DNA of 64,000 bases from an uncultured Lentibacter sp. (lineage in GTDB: Bacteria; Pseudomonadota; Alphaproteobacteria; Rhodobacterales; Rhodobacteraceae). The notes under the pieces were generated by a model. The model had not been told where the DNA came from. It saw only the letters and a program-made list of their open reading frames with translations, and made no database searches. Of this stretch, positions 1-8,105 are shown one piece after another. Within the stretch, counting starts at the first letter, position 1. Each line of letters begins with the position of its first letter. The position numbers and the translations under genes are program-made. The stretch is from contig CANMGT010000001.1 in NCBI GenBank assembly GCA_947497495.1, forward strand, positions 310,001 to 374,000, in the 5' to 3' direction.

Positions 1-399
1 CCGTCCGGATGTGGCAAAATCACCTTTCTACGTTGCATCGCGGGCTTTACGCCCCACGTCAGGCAGCATACACCTTACGGGCCGCGACACCACGCACACG
101 CCGCCCAACCAACGGCCTGTCAACGCCGGGTTCCAGGCCTACGCGCTGTTCTCGCACCTGAGCGTCGCCCAGAACATCGGGTTCGACCTCAAGTTAAAGG
201 GAAAACCCGCCGCAGAGGTTAACAAAGCCGTTGAGCGCGTGCTCTCTCTGGGCACATCTGAAGCGTTTGCCACACCAGCTTTCGGGCAGCCAGCAGCAGC
301 GCGTCGCCTTCGCCCGCGCATCTACCCCGAGCCGGAAGTCCTGCCGCTCGATAAGCCGCTTTCGGCTCATCGAAGCCGGCTACGATCTTTACGCATCCC
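1..399 (+). pseudogene. Remnant of polyamine ABC transporter ATPase (PotA-like)
   Basis: Pieces of a PotA-type ATPase are visible but scattered over reading frames. A Walker A region reads PSGCGKITFLRCIAGF in the first frame, with Ile where Thr is expected. After a shift near position 50 come PTSGSIHLTGRD, PPNQRPVN and YALFSHLSVAQNIGFDLK in the second frame. A further shift near 250 gives the signature HQLSGSQQQRVAFARA in the third frame, and YPEPEVLPLDKPLSA (Walker B region, Asp-Glu now Asp-Lys) returns to the second. The 5' end lies outside the window. At least three frameshifts plus damaged catalytic motifs rule out function. The order of the motifs is that of the intact family. Confidence 0.85.
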
Positions 400-678
400 G
401 CTGGCAAGTGCTGCGCGGGTGAACAACCCAGACGTTGTCTATGGCTACCCGAAAGAAGGCTACTCGCTGTTTATGGACTGGGTTGCGCTGCTCTCGGACG
501 CCAAGAACGTTGACGAAGCCCAGCAGTTCATCAACCTCGTCCTCGATCCGAAAAACGCCGCGATAATCTCAAGCTTCGAGCGTTACGCCAACGGCGTTGC
601 TGGCTCTGCTGAGTTCATGCCCGAAGACATGAAAACAGCGCCCAAGATCGCGACACCTGCCGAGTTCGCTGGCGCGGG
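400..678 (+). pseudogene. Remnant of polyamine-binding periplasmic protein (PotD-like), C-terminal part
   Basis: Directly after the ATPase fragment the translation becomes the C-terminal third of a spermidine/putrescine-binding protein: NNPDVVYGYPKEGYSLFMDW, then DEAQQFINLVLDPKNAAIIS, RYANGVAGSAEFMPEDMK and a final TPAEFAGAG before the frame loses similarity. This is typical of PotD/PotF proteins. The join from mid-PotA to late PotD implies loss of the rest of potA, any permease genes and most of potD, if the ancestral operon had the usual gene set. A continuous frame spans this join by chance, so an automatic annotation could mistake it for a 254-residue protein. Confidence 0.8.
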
Positions 679-711
679 GCGGCTCAGGCGGCCCCGCAAC
701 ACCCCACCGGC

Positions 712-1745
712 TCATGCGTCTTTGAAGCCTTCCAGAACGTTGACCGTGTTGATGCCAACAGCCTCCACCGCATAGCCGCCTTCCATGCAGAACACCGTGG
801 GCAGCTTGAGTTTGCCAATGCGGCGGCTTGCATCTGTAAAGTCGTCGCATTCGAGTTTGAAAAAGCTGATAGGGTCTTCCTTGAACGCGGCCACACCCAG
901 CGCGACAACCAGCGCCTCAGCCCCCCAAGCCCTGATCTTTTCAATCGCGTCATCAAGGGCAGCGGCCCAAGCGCCGTAGCCCGTGCCAGCCGTCATCGGG
1001 TAGTTAAAGTTGGCCCCCTCACCCGCGCCGCGGCCCCTCTCGTCGGCATAGCCGAGGTAGTAGGGGTATGTCTCTTGCGGGGCACCGTGCAGCGAGACAA
1101 ACAACGCATCGGGGCGGTCATAAAACAGCGACTGCGTGCCATTGCCGTGGTGAAAGTCAATGTCCAGAATGGCCACGCGCGTGGCGCCCCCGTCGCGAAA
1201 CATCTGCGCTGTCACGGCGGCGTTGTTGATAAAGCAATAGCCGCCATACTGGTCGCGGGTGGCGTGGTGGCCCGGCGGACGGCACAGGGCAAAAGCGCTG
1301 CCAGCCCCGGCCGCCACATGCCTCTGCGCCGTCTGCGCACTCGCAACCGAAGACAGCGTCGCGCGCCAAGTGCCTTGGGTGATAGCCGTCTCTGACGCGT
1401 GGCAGTAATAGCCAACCTTGCCGTCGATAAACTCGGGGATCCTGTCCATGTGCATGCCGCGCGCAGGCACGTTCGCGGCGATAATCTCGCCCCCCCCATG
1501 CCTGCGGCTTTCCACTCGTCCCAAGCCTTTTCCAGAAACGTCAGATAGCCCGGATCAAGCAGCGCCTGTACCGGCTTCATGTCAACAGCGTCCGGCGCAA
1601 CCAAGTCTGTAAGATTGCGCTCTTGCAGCCGGTTGAGAATATACTCAACTCGTGAAGGCCGCTCAAACGGCGTGACAAACTCGCCGCCCGAAAGCTCGGC
1701 CTACGGGAAATGCAGGCGGTGATCTTCGCTGTAAACAATGCGCAT
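712..1745 (-). pseudogene. Acetylpolyamine amidohydrolase / histone-deacetylase family, disrupted
   Basis: Read from ATG 1745, the protein starts MRIVYSEDHRLHFP, meets an in-frame TAG at 1703-1701 (15th codon, probably a former Gln), continues with AELSGGEFVTPFERPSRVEYIL to WDEWKAAGMGG, and then shifts frame at a run of eight C (1490-1497). Beyond it the deacetylase core is recognisable: RPPGHHA, the zinc-binding DIDFHHGNGTQ and an NFNYP segment. The second zinc-binding Asp, in the Gly-x-Asp motif, is missing: the text reads ALGVAAFKEDP where GVDTF is expected. Nonsense codon, frameshift and lost metal ligand together indicate a pseudogene. It lies tail to tail with the polyamine-transporter remnants, so uptake and deacetylation genes decayed together. 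Confidence 0.88.
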
Positions 1746-1812
1746 GTCGCGAGGCTCCTTCTAACGCGGGTTCCCCCACCTTAGAGCGCAACACACCGAT
1801 GCATGCAAAAAT

Positions 1813-3333
1813 TTACGCGTTTACAAGCTCTGCGAAAACATCCAGCAACTTGTGCTTCAGAACCTTGCCTGTCGCGGCGGCAGGCAAGGCGCTGACAGGA
1901 AATATACGCGAGGGCCGCTTATAGCTGCTCAGCCGCGCGCCCGCGAACTCCGTCAGAGCGCGCACATCAAAACGTTCGGGCGAAACGCACTGCACGAACG
2001 CCAGTATCTCTTCATTGCCGGCAACGCTGCGGCCAATGACAGCCGACTGGATCACATCAGGGTGGTCGTTCAGCGCCGCCTCAACCTCGGGTGGGTAAAC
2101 GTTGAAACCGCCGCGAATGATCAGCTCTTTACAGCGGCCCACGACGTTCAGTTTGCCGCTGTCGTCAAACTGGCCAAGATCACCGGTGCGCAGCCAACCC
2201 TGCGCGTCAACGGCGCGCGCGGTTTCCTCGGGGTTGCGAAAGTAGCCCTTCATAATATGTGGGCCTCTGGTCAAAATTTCTCCGATGCTCACGTCTTCTC
2301 CGCCCACCGATCCATCGAGCTTCACCTCGATGTCCGGCAAAACAGTCCCCACACTCGTGTCAGGCGTGCCGATCGGGTTGCGCGTGCCCGAAATGCCCGC
2401 AGTGCTTTCTGTCATGCCATAGCCGTTCTGCAAAGCGAGCCCGTAGAAGGACTCGGCCTTGCGCTTCCAAGCCGGATCAAGCGGCGCAGCCCCAGACGAG
2501 ACATAACGCAGCGCAGAGTTCTCAAGCTTCTCGATGCCCTGCTCGCGGGCGTATTGCATAAGCAGCGCGTGCATCTGTGGCACGGCGGGGAAAACCGTCA
2601 CGCCGCTCATCAGCGCCTCATAAAGCTTTGCTGGCTGAAAGCGGGCTTCAAGCTGAACGGTCGCACCCGCGTGCGCCGAGGCCATCAGCATCGAGGCGAG
2701 GCCAAAAACATGCGTCAGCGGCAACACCCCGTAGATGATATCGCCCGACTTCATCTCGCGCATCCGGGCCGAAACCTTGCCCGCAAACAGAAGGTTCGCA
2801 TGGGTCAGCATGACGCCCTTTGGCGCGCCCGTTGTCCCCGTCGTGTAGAGGATAATCGCTGTTTGCGCCTCGCCCACAGCCACATACTCAGGGTCGCTCT
2901 CGCCCGTCACGGCAATCGCGAAGTGGCCAAAGTCTGTCTCGTGCTCGGTCGCGTTGGCAGCCTTGGCATGGGCCGCAGCTTCCGGCGAAACGCCCGTGGT
3001 GTAAACTGTCGCACGCGGCGTGGCATGGGCCTCAACGCGGGCGATCTCGCCCTCCGACATGCGCGCATTGATCGGCACGGCATAAGCGCCCGCCGCGCTC
3101 GCCGCGAAGATAAAAACAGCCGTCGCAAAGCAGTTTTCGGCCACAAGCATCACACGGTCGTTCTGCGCAACACCCTGCGACTTGAGCAGTGAGGCCGCCT
3201 GCCGCACAGCCGCCTCAAACGCAGCATAGCTATGAGGCCTGCCGTCAGCGTCGATCACCGCGACAGCCTCGGGGGACAAACGCGCTTGCTGCGTTACGAG
3301 CTCAAAAATATGCGTCGCGGCTGCCTCGGTCAT
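1813..3333 (-). CDS. AMP-forming acyl-CoA synthetase (acid-CoA ligase)
   Basis: A 506-residue member of the adenylate-forming family that would activate a carboxylic acid to its CoA thioester through an acyl-adenylate. Visible motifs are the phosphate loop YTTGTTGAPKGVMLTH near residues 162-177, GYGMTES near 308, the hinge GWLRTGDLG near 381 and the C-terminal TGKVLKHKL carrying the catalytic lysine. The length is normal for the family. It is the last gene of a leftward operon; its ATG overlaps the stop of the upstream crotonase gene by 4 bp (ATGA), so translation is probably coupled. Neighbouring acyl-CoA dehydrogenases of PimC/PimD type suggest a dicarboxylic or branched acid substrate. The substrate itself cannot be read from the sequence. 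Confidence 0.85.
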   Translation of the reverse strand: MTEAAATHIFELVTQQARLSPEAVAVIDADGRPHSYAAFEAAVRQAASLLKSQGVAQNDRVMLVAENCFATAVFIFAASAAGAYAVPINARMSEGEIARVEAHATPRATVYTTGVSPEAAAHAKAANATEHETDFGHFAIAVTGESDPEYVAVGEAQTAIILYTTGTTGAPKGVMLTHANLLFAGKVSARMREMKSGDIIYGVLPLTHVFGLASMLMASAHAGATVQLEARFQPAKLYEALMSGVTVFPAVPQMHALLMQYAREQGIEKLENSALRYVSSGAAPLDPAWKRKAESFYGLALQNGYGMTESTAGISGTRNPIGTPDTSVGTVLPDIEVKLDGSVGGEDVSIGEILTRGPHIMKGYFRNPEETARAVDAQGWLRTGDLGQFDDSGKLNVVGRCKELIIRGGFNVYPPEVEAALNDHPDVIQSAVIGRSVAGNEEILAFVQCVSPERFDVRALTEFAGARLSSYKRPSRIFPVSALPAAATGKVLKHKLLDVFAELVNA

Positions 3334-4127
3334 GGCTTTGTCCTCAGGCTGGCAAAATCAGGCGCGCGCTTATCAAGGAAGGCGCTGATCCCCTCCTGTG
3401 CTTCCGGCGTGGCAAAGGCCTCGGCCATCGCGTCGCGCTCGGCATCAAGCTGCGCAGCCATCGGCGTCGTATAAGCCGCGCTCACCAGCCCCTTGATAAC
3501 CCCCTGCGTCGCCGAAGGCCCCTTGGCCAGAGCGGCCGCCAAAGCGTCAACCGCGTCCAGAACTTCGCCCTTGGGCGCAAGCTGCGACACCGCGCCCAGT
3601 GCGAAGAGCCGCTCTGCTGGCACCGCCTCGCCAAGCAAGGCCATGCGCATCAGCGTGGCCCGTGGCAAGCCCGCCGCCAGCAGGCTTGTCAGCCCGCCGT
3701 CCGGCACAAGGCCTGCCTTCACATAGGCCACCGTGAACAACGCGTCGTCCTGCGCGACGATCATGTCGCAGGCAAAGGCGATCGACACGCCAGCCCCCGC
3801 CGCGCCGCCTTCAACGGCAGCGATAACGGGCTTGGGGCAAGCCACGATCGCGCGGGTCACGTCGTGCAGATCGTCAATCTTGTCGCGCCGCTCCGAAAGG
3901 CTCGCGGCTTTGCGCTCGGACATGATCCCAAGATCACCCCCCGCACAGAAAAACCCGCCCTCACCGCGCAACACAACTGAAGTGATGCGCGGCTCACGGC
4001 CCGCCAATTCAAGCGCCTCGTGTATCACCTCGTAAAGCAGAGGCGACAGCGCGTTGCGCTTGGTTACGTTGGCGTTGACAACAACCAACCGGTCGCCAAG
4101 GTCTTCATAGTAAGCAATCGGCTTCAT
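3330..4127 (-). CDS. Enoyl-CoA hydratase/isomerase (crotonase) family protein
   Basis: A 265-residue crotonase-fold protein. The oxyanion-hole segment GEGGFFCAGGDLG (around 56-68) and the second conserved block GGAAGAGVSIAFACDM (around 107-122) are clear. By my alignment neither catalytic Glu of classical hydratases is present (Ser and Tyr at the equivalent places), while LVPDGG carries the Asp seen in PaaG-like isomerases. An isomerase or other crotonase reaction is therefore more likely than simple hydration. A strong ribosome-binding site (GGGAGGA) precedes the ATG. It follows the small acyl-CoA dehydrogenase gene by 29 bp and overlaps the ligase gene by 4 bp, so it belongs to the same acyl-CoA degradation operon. 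Confidence 0.82.
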   Translation of the reverse strand: MKPIAYYEDLGDRLVVVNANVTKRNALSPLLYEVIHEALELAGREPRITSVVLRGEGGFFCAGGDLGIMSERKAASLSERRDKIDDLHDVTRAIVACPKPVIAAVEGGAAGAGVSIAFACDMIVAQDDALFTVAYVKAGLVPDGGLTSLLAAGLPRATLMRMALLGEAVPAERLFALGAVSQLAPKGEVLDAVDALAAALAKGPSATQGVIKGLVSAAYTTPMAAQLDAERDAMAEAFATPEAQEGISAFLDKRAPDFASLRTKP

Positions 4128-4156
4128 GGCTGTTGTCCTCCCTCGTTTACACAGGC

Positions 4157-5281
4157 TTACGCCACCGCAAGCGCGATGAAGCGCTCGAGGTGGTGGTCAG
4201 CGTCACCAAAACGGTGATCAACCATCGTCAGACGCTTCGCCAAATGGCCAAGCTCGTATTCGTTGGTCATGCCGATACCGCCGTGCATCTGGATGCTTTC
4301 CTCGACAACCTGACGGGCCACCGTGCCGATCAGGTTTTTCGTGGCGCTCACATGCACGTCGCGCACCTCAGGCGCCGCATCTACGTGGCCCGCAAGGTTG
4401 ATAACCGCCGAGCGCGCTTGCTCGACTTCCAGAGCAACGTCGGACATGCGGTGTTGAAGCACCTGAAACTTGCCGATCGGCACACCAAACTGCTTGCGGG
4501 TTTTGAGGTAGTCGATGGTCAGCTCCTTGATAGCCTCCATCAGGCCCAGCGCTTCGGCGCTGATCGCCAGAACAGCGCGCGCGTTAACCGCAGCGATCGC
4601 CTCGTAAGCGCCGCCTTCAGGGCCAACAAGAGTTGCTGGCACTTTATCGAGCACCACTTCCGACGCCTGCCCGCCGCCCACGAGCGGGTAGTTGCGCAAG
4701 CGCAGCCCCGCCGCATCAGCTGCAACCAGAAACAGGCTGATCCCGTTTTCAGCACTCGCCTTGCCCGAAGTGCGCGCCGTAACCAACAAGTGGTTGGCCG
4801 CGGGGGCGTTGACGACAACAGCCTTGCGGCCGGTGATCTCGTAACCCTCGCCCGCCTTCTCGGCTGTCGCGTCTACACGTGACAAATCATAGCGGCTGGT
4901 TGGCTCGACATGGGCAAAGGCAAGTTGCACGCCGCCGCCGATCACACCTTCGACCAGCTCTTTTTGCTGGGCATCGCCCAGCGCGGCCACAAGGCCACCG
5001 CCCAGAACGGCTGTGTCGATCAACGGATCAACCGCGCCAACGCGGCCCAGTTCCTCAAACACCAGCGCCACATCAAAGCCCGCGCCAGCAAAGCCGCCAT
5101 CGTCTTCGCCAAACAGCGCGCCGATAACGCCCATCTCGGCAAGGCTGTTCCAGATGTCGGGTGAAAACCCGTTGTCACCCGCCTCGATCGCTTTTCGCGC
5201 ATCCGGCGTGTAGCTGTCAGCCAGCAGGCGGCGCAGGCCGTCTTGAAGCATTTGACGTTCGTCTGTCAGATCAAAATTCAT
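4157..5281 (-). CDS. Acyl-CoA dehydrogenase, pimeloyl-CoA dehydrogenase small-subunit (PimD) type
   Basis: A 374-residue FAD-dependent acyl-CoA dehydrogenase. The start MNFDLTDERQMLQDGLRRLL is chosen because family similarity begins exactly there and an ATG follows a purine-rich stretch; an open frame runs further upstream but carries no homology. The C-terminal FAD/tetramer segment QMHGGIGMTNEYELGHLAKR is typical of the subunit that partners a larger paralogue. It lies 14 bp after the large-subunit gene. In characterised systems such pairs (PimC/PimD, ChsE1/ChsE2) form heteromers that oxidise dicarboxylyl- or steroid side-chain CoA esters. The heteromeric pairing here is inferred from gene order and type. 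Confidence 0.83.
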   Translation of the reverse strand: MNFDLTDERQMLQDGLRRLLADSYTPDARKAIEAGDNGFSPDIWNSLAEMGVIGALFGEDDGGFAGAGFDVALVFEELGRVGAVDPLIDTAVLGGGLVAALGDAQQKELVEGVIGGGVQLAFAHVEPTSRYDLSRVDATAEKAGEGYEITGRKAVVVNAPAANHLLVTARTSGKASAENGISLFLVAADAAGLRLRNYPLVGGGQASEVVLDKVPATLVGPEGGAYEAIAAVNARAVLAISAEALGLMEAIKELTIDYLKTRKQFGVPIGKFQVLQHRMSDVALEVEQARSAVINLAGHVDAAPEVRDVHVSATKNLIGTVARQVVEESIQMHGGIGMTNEYELGHLAKRLTMVDHRFGDADHHLERFIALAVA

Positions 5282-5295
5282 GGCTGTCGCCCCCT

Positions 5296-6492
5296 TTAAA
5301 GTTGCAGAATTGCTTTGCTGATGATCGAACGTTGGATCTCGTTTGACCCCCCGAAAATCGACAGCTTGCGGTTGTTGAAATACTGCCCAGTCACCGGCGC
5401 GGCATAGTCCGGGCCAACAGGCTCGGCGTTGCTGCCCTCTTCCATCGCCTCGCTGGCAAATGGCATCGCGTAGGGGCCTATGGCCATACGGGTCAGCGCG
5501 TTCAACTCCTGGCGCACAACAGTGCCCTTGATCTTGAGCATCGAGCTTTCTGCCCCCGGCGCTTGCCCGGCAGCGGCTTGCGACACCACCCGCAGGTTGG
5601 TTGTCGACATCGCCATCAGCTCGATCTCGACACGCGCGATACGGGCTGCAAAATGCGGGTTCTCGATCAGCGGCTTGCCACCGTCCTGCTCGAGCCGCGC
5701 AATGCGCTTGAGGTTCTCGAGGGCCGCAGTAGACGCGCCGACACCTGCGATGTTTGTGCGCTCGTGCGTCAGCAGATATTTCGCATATGTCCAACCCTTG
5801 TTCTCTTCCCCAACAAGGTTTTCGGCGGGTACTTTAACGTTGTCAAAGAACACTTCGTTCACCTCAGGAGTGCCGTCGATCAAAACGATAGGGCGCACTT
5901 CGATACCCGGTGTTTCCATGTCAACCAGCAGGAAGGAAATGCCCTCTTGCAGCTTGCCTTCTTTAGAGGTGCGCACCAGACAGAAAATCTTGTTGGCGAA
6001 CTGGCCCAGAGTTGTCCATGTCTTCTGGCCGTTGACGATGTAGTGATCGCCCTCGCGCACAGCCGAGGTGCGCACAGCCGCAAGATCAGAGCCAGCACCA
6101 GGCTCGGAATAGCCCTGACACCACCAATCCTCACCGCTCAGAATGCGCGGCAGGTAGTAGTCTTGCTGCTCCTTGGAGCCAAACGCCTGCAGAACCGGCC
6201 CCAGCATCGAAAGCCCGAAAGGCACGATGCGCGGCGCATGGGCTTTTGACATCTCGTCTTCAAAGATATGGCGCTGCACGGCGTCCCAGCCCGCGCCGCC
6301 AAACTCCTTTGGCCAGTTGGCTGCAAGGTAGCCCGCTTCGTTGAGAATGGCGTGCCACTGCTCATAGCCGGCTTTGCCAAGCTCTTGCCCCTGCCGGATA
6401 CGATCCGAAATGGGCTTGGGCAGTTTCTCTTTCATAAACGTGGCGATCTCGTCTTTGAAGGCCAGTTGCTCTTGGGTGTACTTCAGGTCCAT
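5296..6492 (-). CDS. Acyl-CoA dehydrogenase, pimeloyl-CoA dehydrogenase large-subunit (PimC) type
   Basis: A 398-residue acyl-CoA dehydrogenase and the first gene of the leftward operon. The start MDLKYTQEQLAFKDEI is preceded by AGAGGAA at good spacing; an upstream in-frame ATG adds 19 residues with no homology. Family blocks include WPKEFGGAGW near 75, the FAD-binding WWCQGYSEPGAGSDLA near 123-138, GQKTWTTLGQ near 155 and the C-terminal FGGSNEIQRSII. The sequence closely resembles PimC of dicarboxylate degradation, where it works with the PimD-type product encoded immediately downstream. Likely role: alpha,beta-dehydrogenation of a dicarboxylyl-CoA or similar long-chain CoA ester. The exact substrate is inferred. 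Confidence 0.84.
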   Translation of the reverse strand: MDLKYTQEQLAFKDEIATFMKEKLPKPISDRIRQGQELGKAGYEQWHAILNEAGYLAANWPKEFGGAGWDAVQRHIFEDEMSKAHAPRIVPFGLSMLGPVLQAFGSKEQQDYYLPRILSGEDWWCQGYSEPGAGSDLAAVRTSAVREGDHYIVNGQKTWTTLGQFANKIFCLVRTSKEGKLQEGISFLLVDMETPGIEVRPIVLIDGTPEVNEVFFDNVKVPAENLVGEENKGWTYAKYLLTHERTNIAGVGASTAALENLKRIARLEQDGGKPLIENPHFAARIARVEIELMAMSTTNLRVVSQAAAGQAPGAESSMLKIKGTVVRQELNALTRMAIGPYAMPFASEAMEEGSNAEPVGPDYAAPVTGQYFNNRKLSIFGGSNEIQRSIISKAILQL

Positions 6493-6592
6493 ACAGGGTT
6501 CCTCTCTGTAAAATTCAAAGCGCTCCTGAGCGCGCAAGTCTTGTTGCATGTGTCAAAGCGAAGCCCGTAGCTCGCGCTCTGTCTCTAAGTCG

Positions 6593-7402
6593 TCATAACT
6601 CCCGCACCGCCGATGAGGGCCCTTGCCCCATCAGCCGTTCAAGCTCTTGCACCGTCGCGCACAGCTTGGGGCCAACATCTGCGTGCATCCGCTTGAGCGA
6701 CAGCCCGTCAGGCATCGCCCCGCAAGTAAAGATCACAGGTTCGCACAGATCACGCGAATGAAACGGCACCGCCACAGCGTGGATATTGGGTGAGAAATAG
6801 TCTTCAGGGTCAGACACCACAAAGCCCTGCGTCACCAACTGGTTCTGGGCGTCTCTGCGCACCTTTTGCCCGCGTTCGGCCGTGAGGCCACGGTCGCCGT
6901 CTGCGTCTTCAACGGTTTGATCAAAGCCCTCAGCCGAGAGCGAGCCAAGCAAGGCATGCCCCGATGACGAGCCGTAAAACGGCAGCCGATGCCCGACCTC
7001 AAGCCAAAGCGAGGCCACATTGCGCGGCCGCCATGTTTTGACGATCAGCATCTTGCTATGATCGCGCACCAGCAGCAGCGACAGCGTACGCGTTTCGTCT
7101 GCGAGACGCTGCATCAACGGGGCGGACAATTCGACAAACGAGATCGACGCGCTGGCCATATTGCCAAGCGCCAGAAGCGCTGGGCCCGGGCGGTATTTGT
7201 CATGGCGCCGCGCATGGTTGAGGTATCCAAGCGATTGCAGCGTGAACGTCAGCCGCGATACCGTTGACTTCGGCAGGCCCGTTCGCGCCGATATCTCTGC
7301 GTTTCCAAGGCCGTCGTCGGACGGGCGAAAGGCGCGCAGAACGCTCAAGCCGCGCCCCAACGTCGTGGCAAACCGCCGATCTGTTTTGATCTGGTCTGGC
7401 AT
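6593..7402 (-). CDS. IclR-family transcriptional regulator
   Basis: A 269-residue regulator with an N-terminal winged helix-turn-helix (LGRGLSVLRAF near 16, then AEISARTGLPKSTVSRLTFTLQ near 35-56) and the IclR effector domain, including GSSSGHALLGSL near 143 and the C-terminal block NIHAVAVPFHSRD. It lies directly upstream of the acyl-CoA oxidation operon on the same strand, about 100 bp away, and is the obvious candidate regulator. A palindrome 11 bp before its own start codon suggests autoregulation. The effector is probably a pathway acid or CoA ester, but this is inferred from position only. Confidence 0.88.
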   Translation of the reverse strand: MPDQIKTDRRFATTLGRGLSVLRAFRPSDDGLGNAEISARTGLPKSTVSRLTFTLQSLGYLNHARRHDKYRPGPALLALGNMASASISFVELSAPLMQRLADETRTLSLLLVRDHSKMLIVKTWRPRNVASLWLEVGHRLPFYGSSSGHALLGSLSAEGFDQTVEDADGDRGLTAERGQKVRRDAQNQLVTQGFVVSDPEDYFSPNIHAVAVPFHSRDLCEPVIFTCGAMPDGLSLKRMHADVGPKLCATVQELERLMGQGPSSAVREL

Positions 7403-7412
7403 TTCATCCTCT

Positions 7413-7433
7413 AAATTCCACTATGCGGAATTT
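7413..7433. promoter_or_regulatory. Putative IclR operator
   Basis: A perfect inverted repeat, AAATTCC - 7 nt - GGAATTT, lies 11 bp upstream of the iclR start codon. The core read on the gene strand, TTCCGCATAGTGGAA, has the size and TTCC/GGAA arms common for IclR-family sites. This position would block the regulator's own transcription or translation start. Confidence 0.55.
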
Positions 7434-7615
7434 TGTTTCGACATACAAAACGCTACCACGATTCGTCTGAACTTCAAGATCACAACCAAAAGAACGGAAC
7501 GTCGCTTTTTCAATCCGCTGAAAAACGGCGCTTGATCCGGCCCCTCAATTTTTCAGATTAAAGATCTCATTTATCGCGCGGAAACCAACTTCAAACGTGC
7601 GAGACGGAGGGCCGC

Positions 7616-8002
7616 GTGAGCAAGACCAAGATCAGGAATAGGGAGGAATTCGCAGCCAAAAGCGACGTTTCCCTGCCAACGGTGTTGAAGTCTTTCAACG
7701 ATCCCTTAAGCCTGCGCAGCTCGCCGCGTAAACGGATTGAGGCAGCGCTTGAGCGCTACGACTTCCGGCCAAGTCTTTACGCTGTAAACCAGAACAGGCG
7801 GGTCACAAAAGACATCGGCATCGTCGTGCCGAACGTGGCCGGCCCGTTTCTTTTTGCAGAGCTTACGCGCAACATCGAGCGGCGCAGCATTGATGCAACG
7901 CGTCAGCCACATGGCGGATCATCAGAGCAAGACCCAACCGACTGGACAAAAGCGCCAGAGGCCGCCTATGCGAGCTTTCAATCGCTCGACCCAACCCAAT
8001 AA
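7616..8002 (+). pseudogene. Truncated LacI-family regulator
   Basis: A GTG-initiated frame behind a plausible ribosome-binding site (GACGGAGG) encodes a LacI DNA-binding domain: EEFAAKSDVSLPTVLKSFND, then RKRIEAALERYDFRPSLYAVNQ and the linker into the sugar-binding domain, DIGIVVPNVAGPFLFAELTRN. Similarity stops near residue 95 and the frame ends at 128 residues, against about 340 for an intact LacI protein. The expected VSKVLN of the recognition helix reads VLKSFN. Most of the effector domain is absent; the remaining DNA to 8105 shows no recognisable gene. It may be the relic regulator of the adjacent UPF0261/oxygenase pair, which is inference. Confidence 0.72.
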
Positions 8003-8105
8003 ACGCGCACTGGCGAGGCCCTGAAAGCCGCGCTGGTGCATGGCGAAAAGTCGCCGCAGTAGTTGTGTCACGCGCGGGCGCCAACCCGCCCTGGGCCGAA
8101 GAGCA

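Noticed and set aside
11..775. Continuous 254-residue frame across the potA/potD remnants
   Set aside because: The motifs come from two different proteins and neighbouring frames; the frame is a by-product of deletion and shifts.
1490..1497. C8 tract as a phase-variation switch of the amidohydrolase
   Set aside because: The same gene has a stop codon at position 15 and a lost zinc ligand, so slippage could not restore activity.
1852..3192. Open frame antisense to the acyl-CoA synthetase
   Set aside because: Shadow of the real gene on the other strand; Arg/His-rich, without motif.
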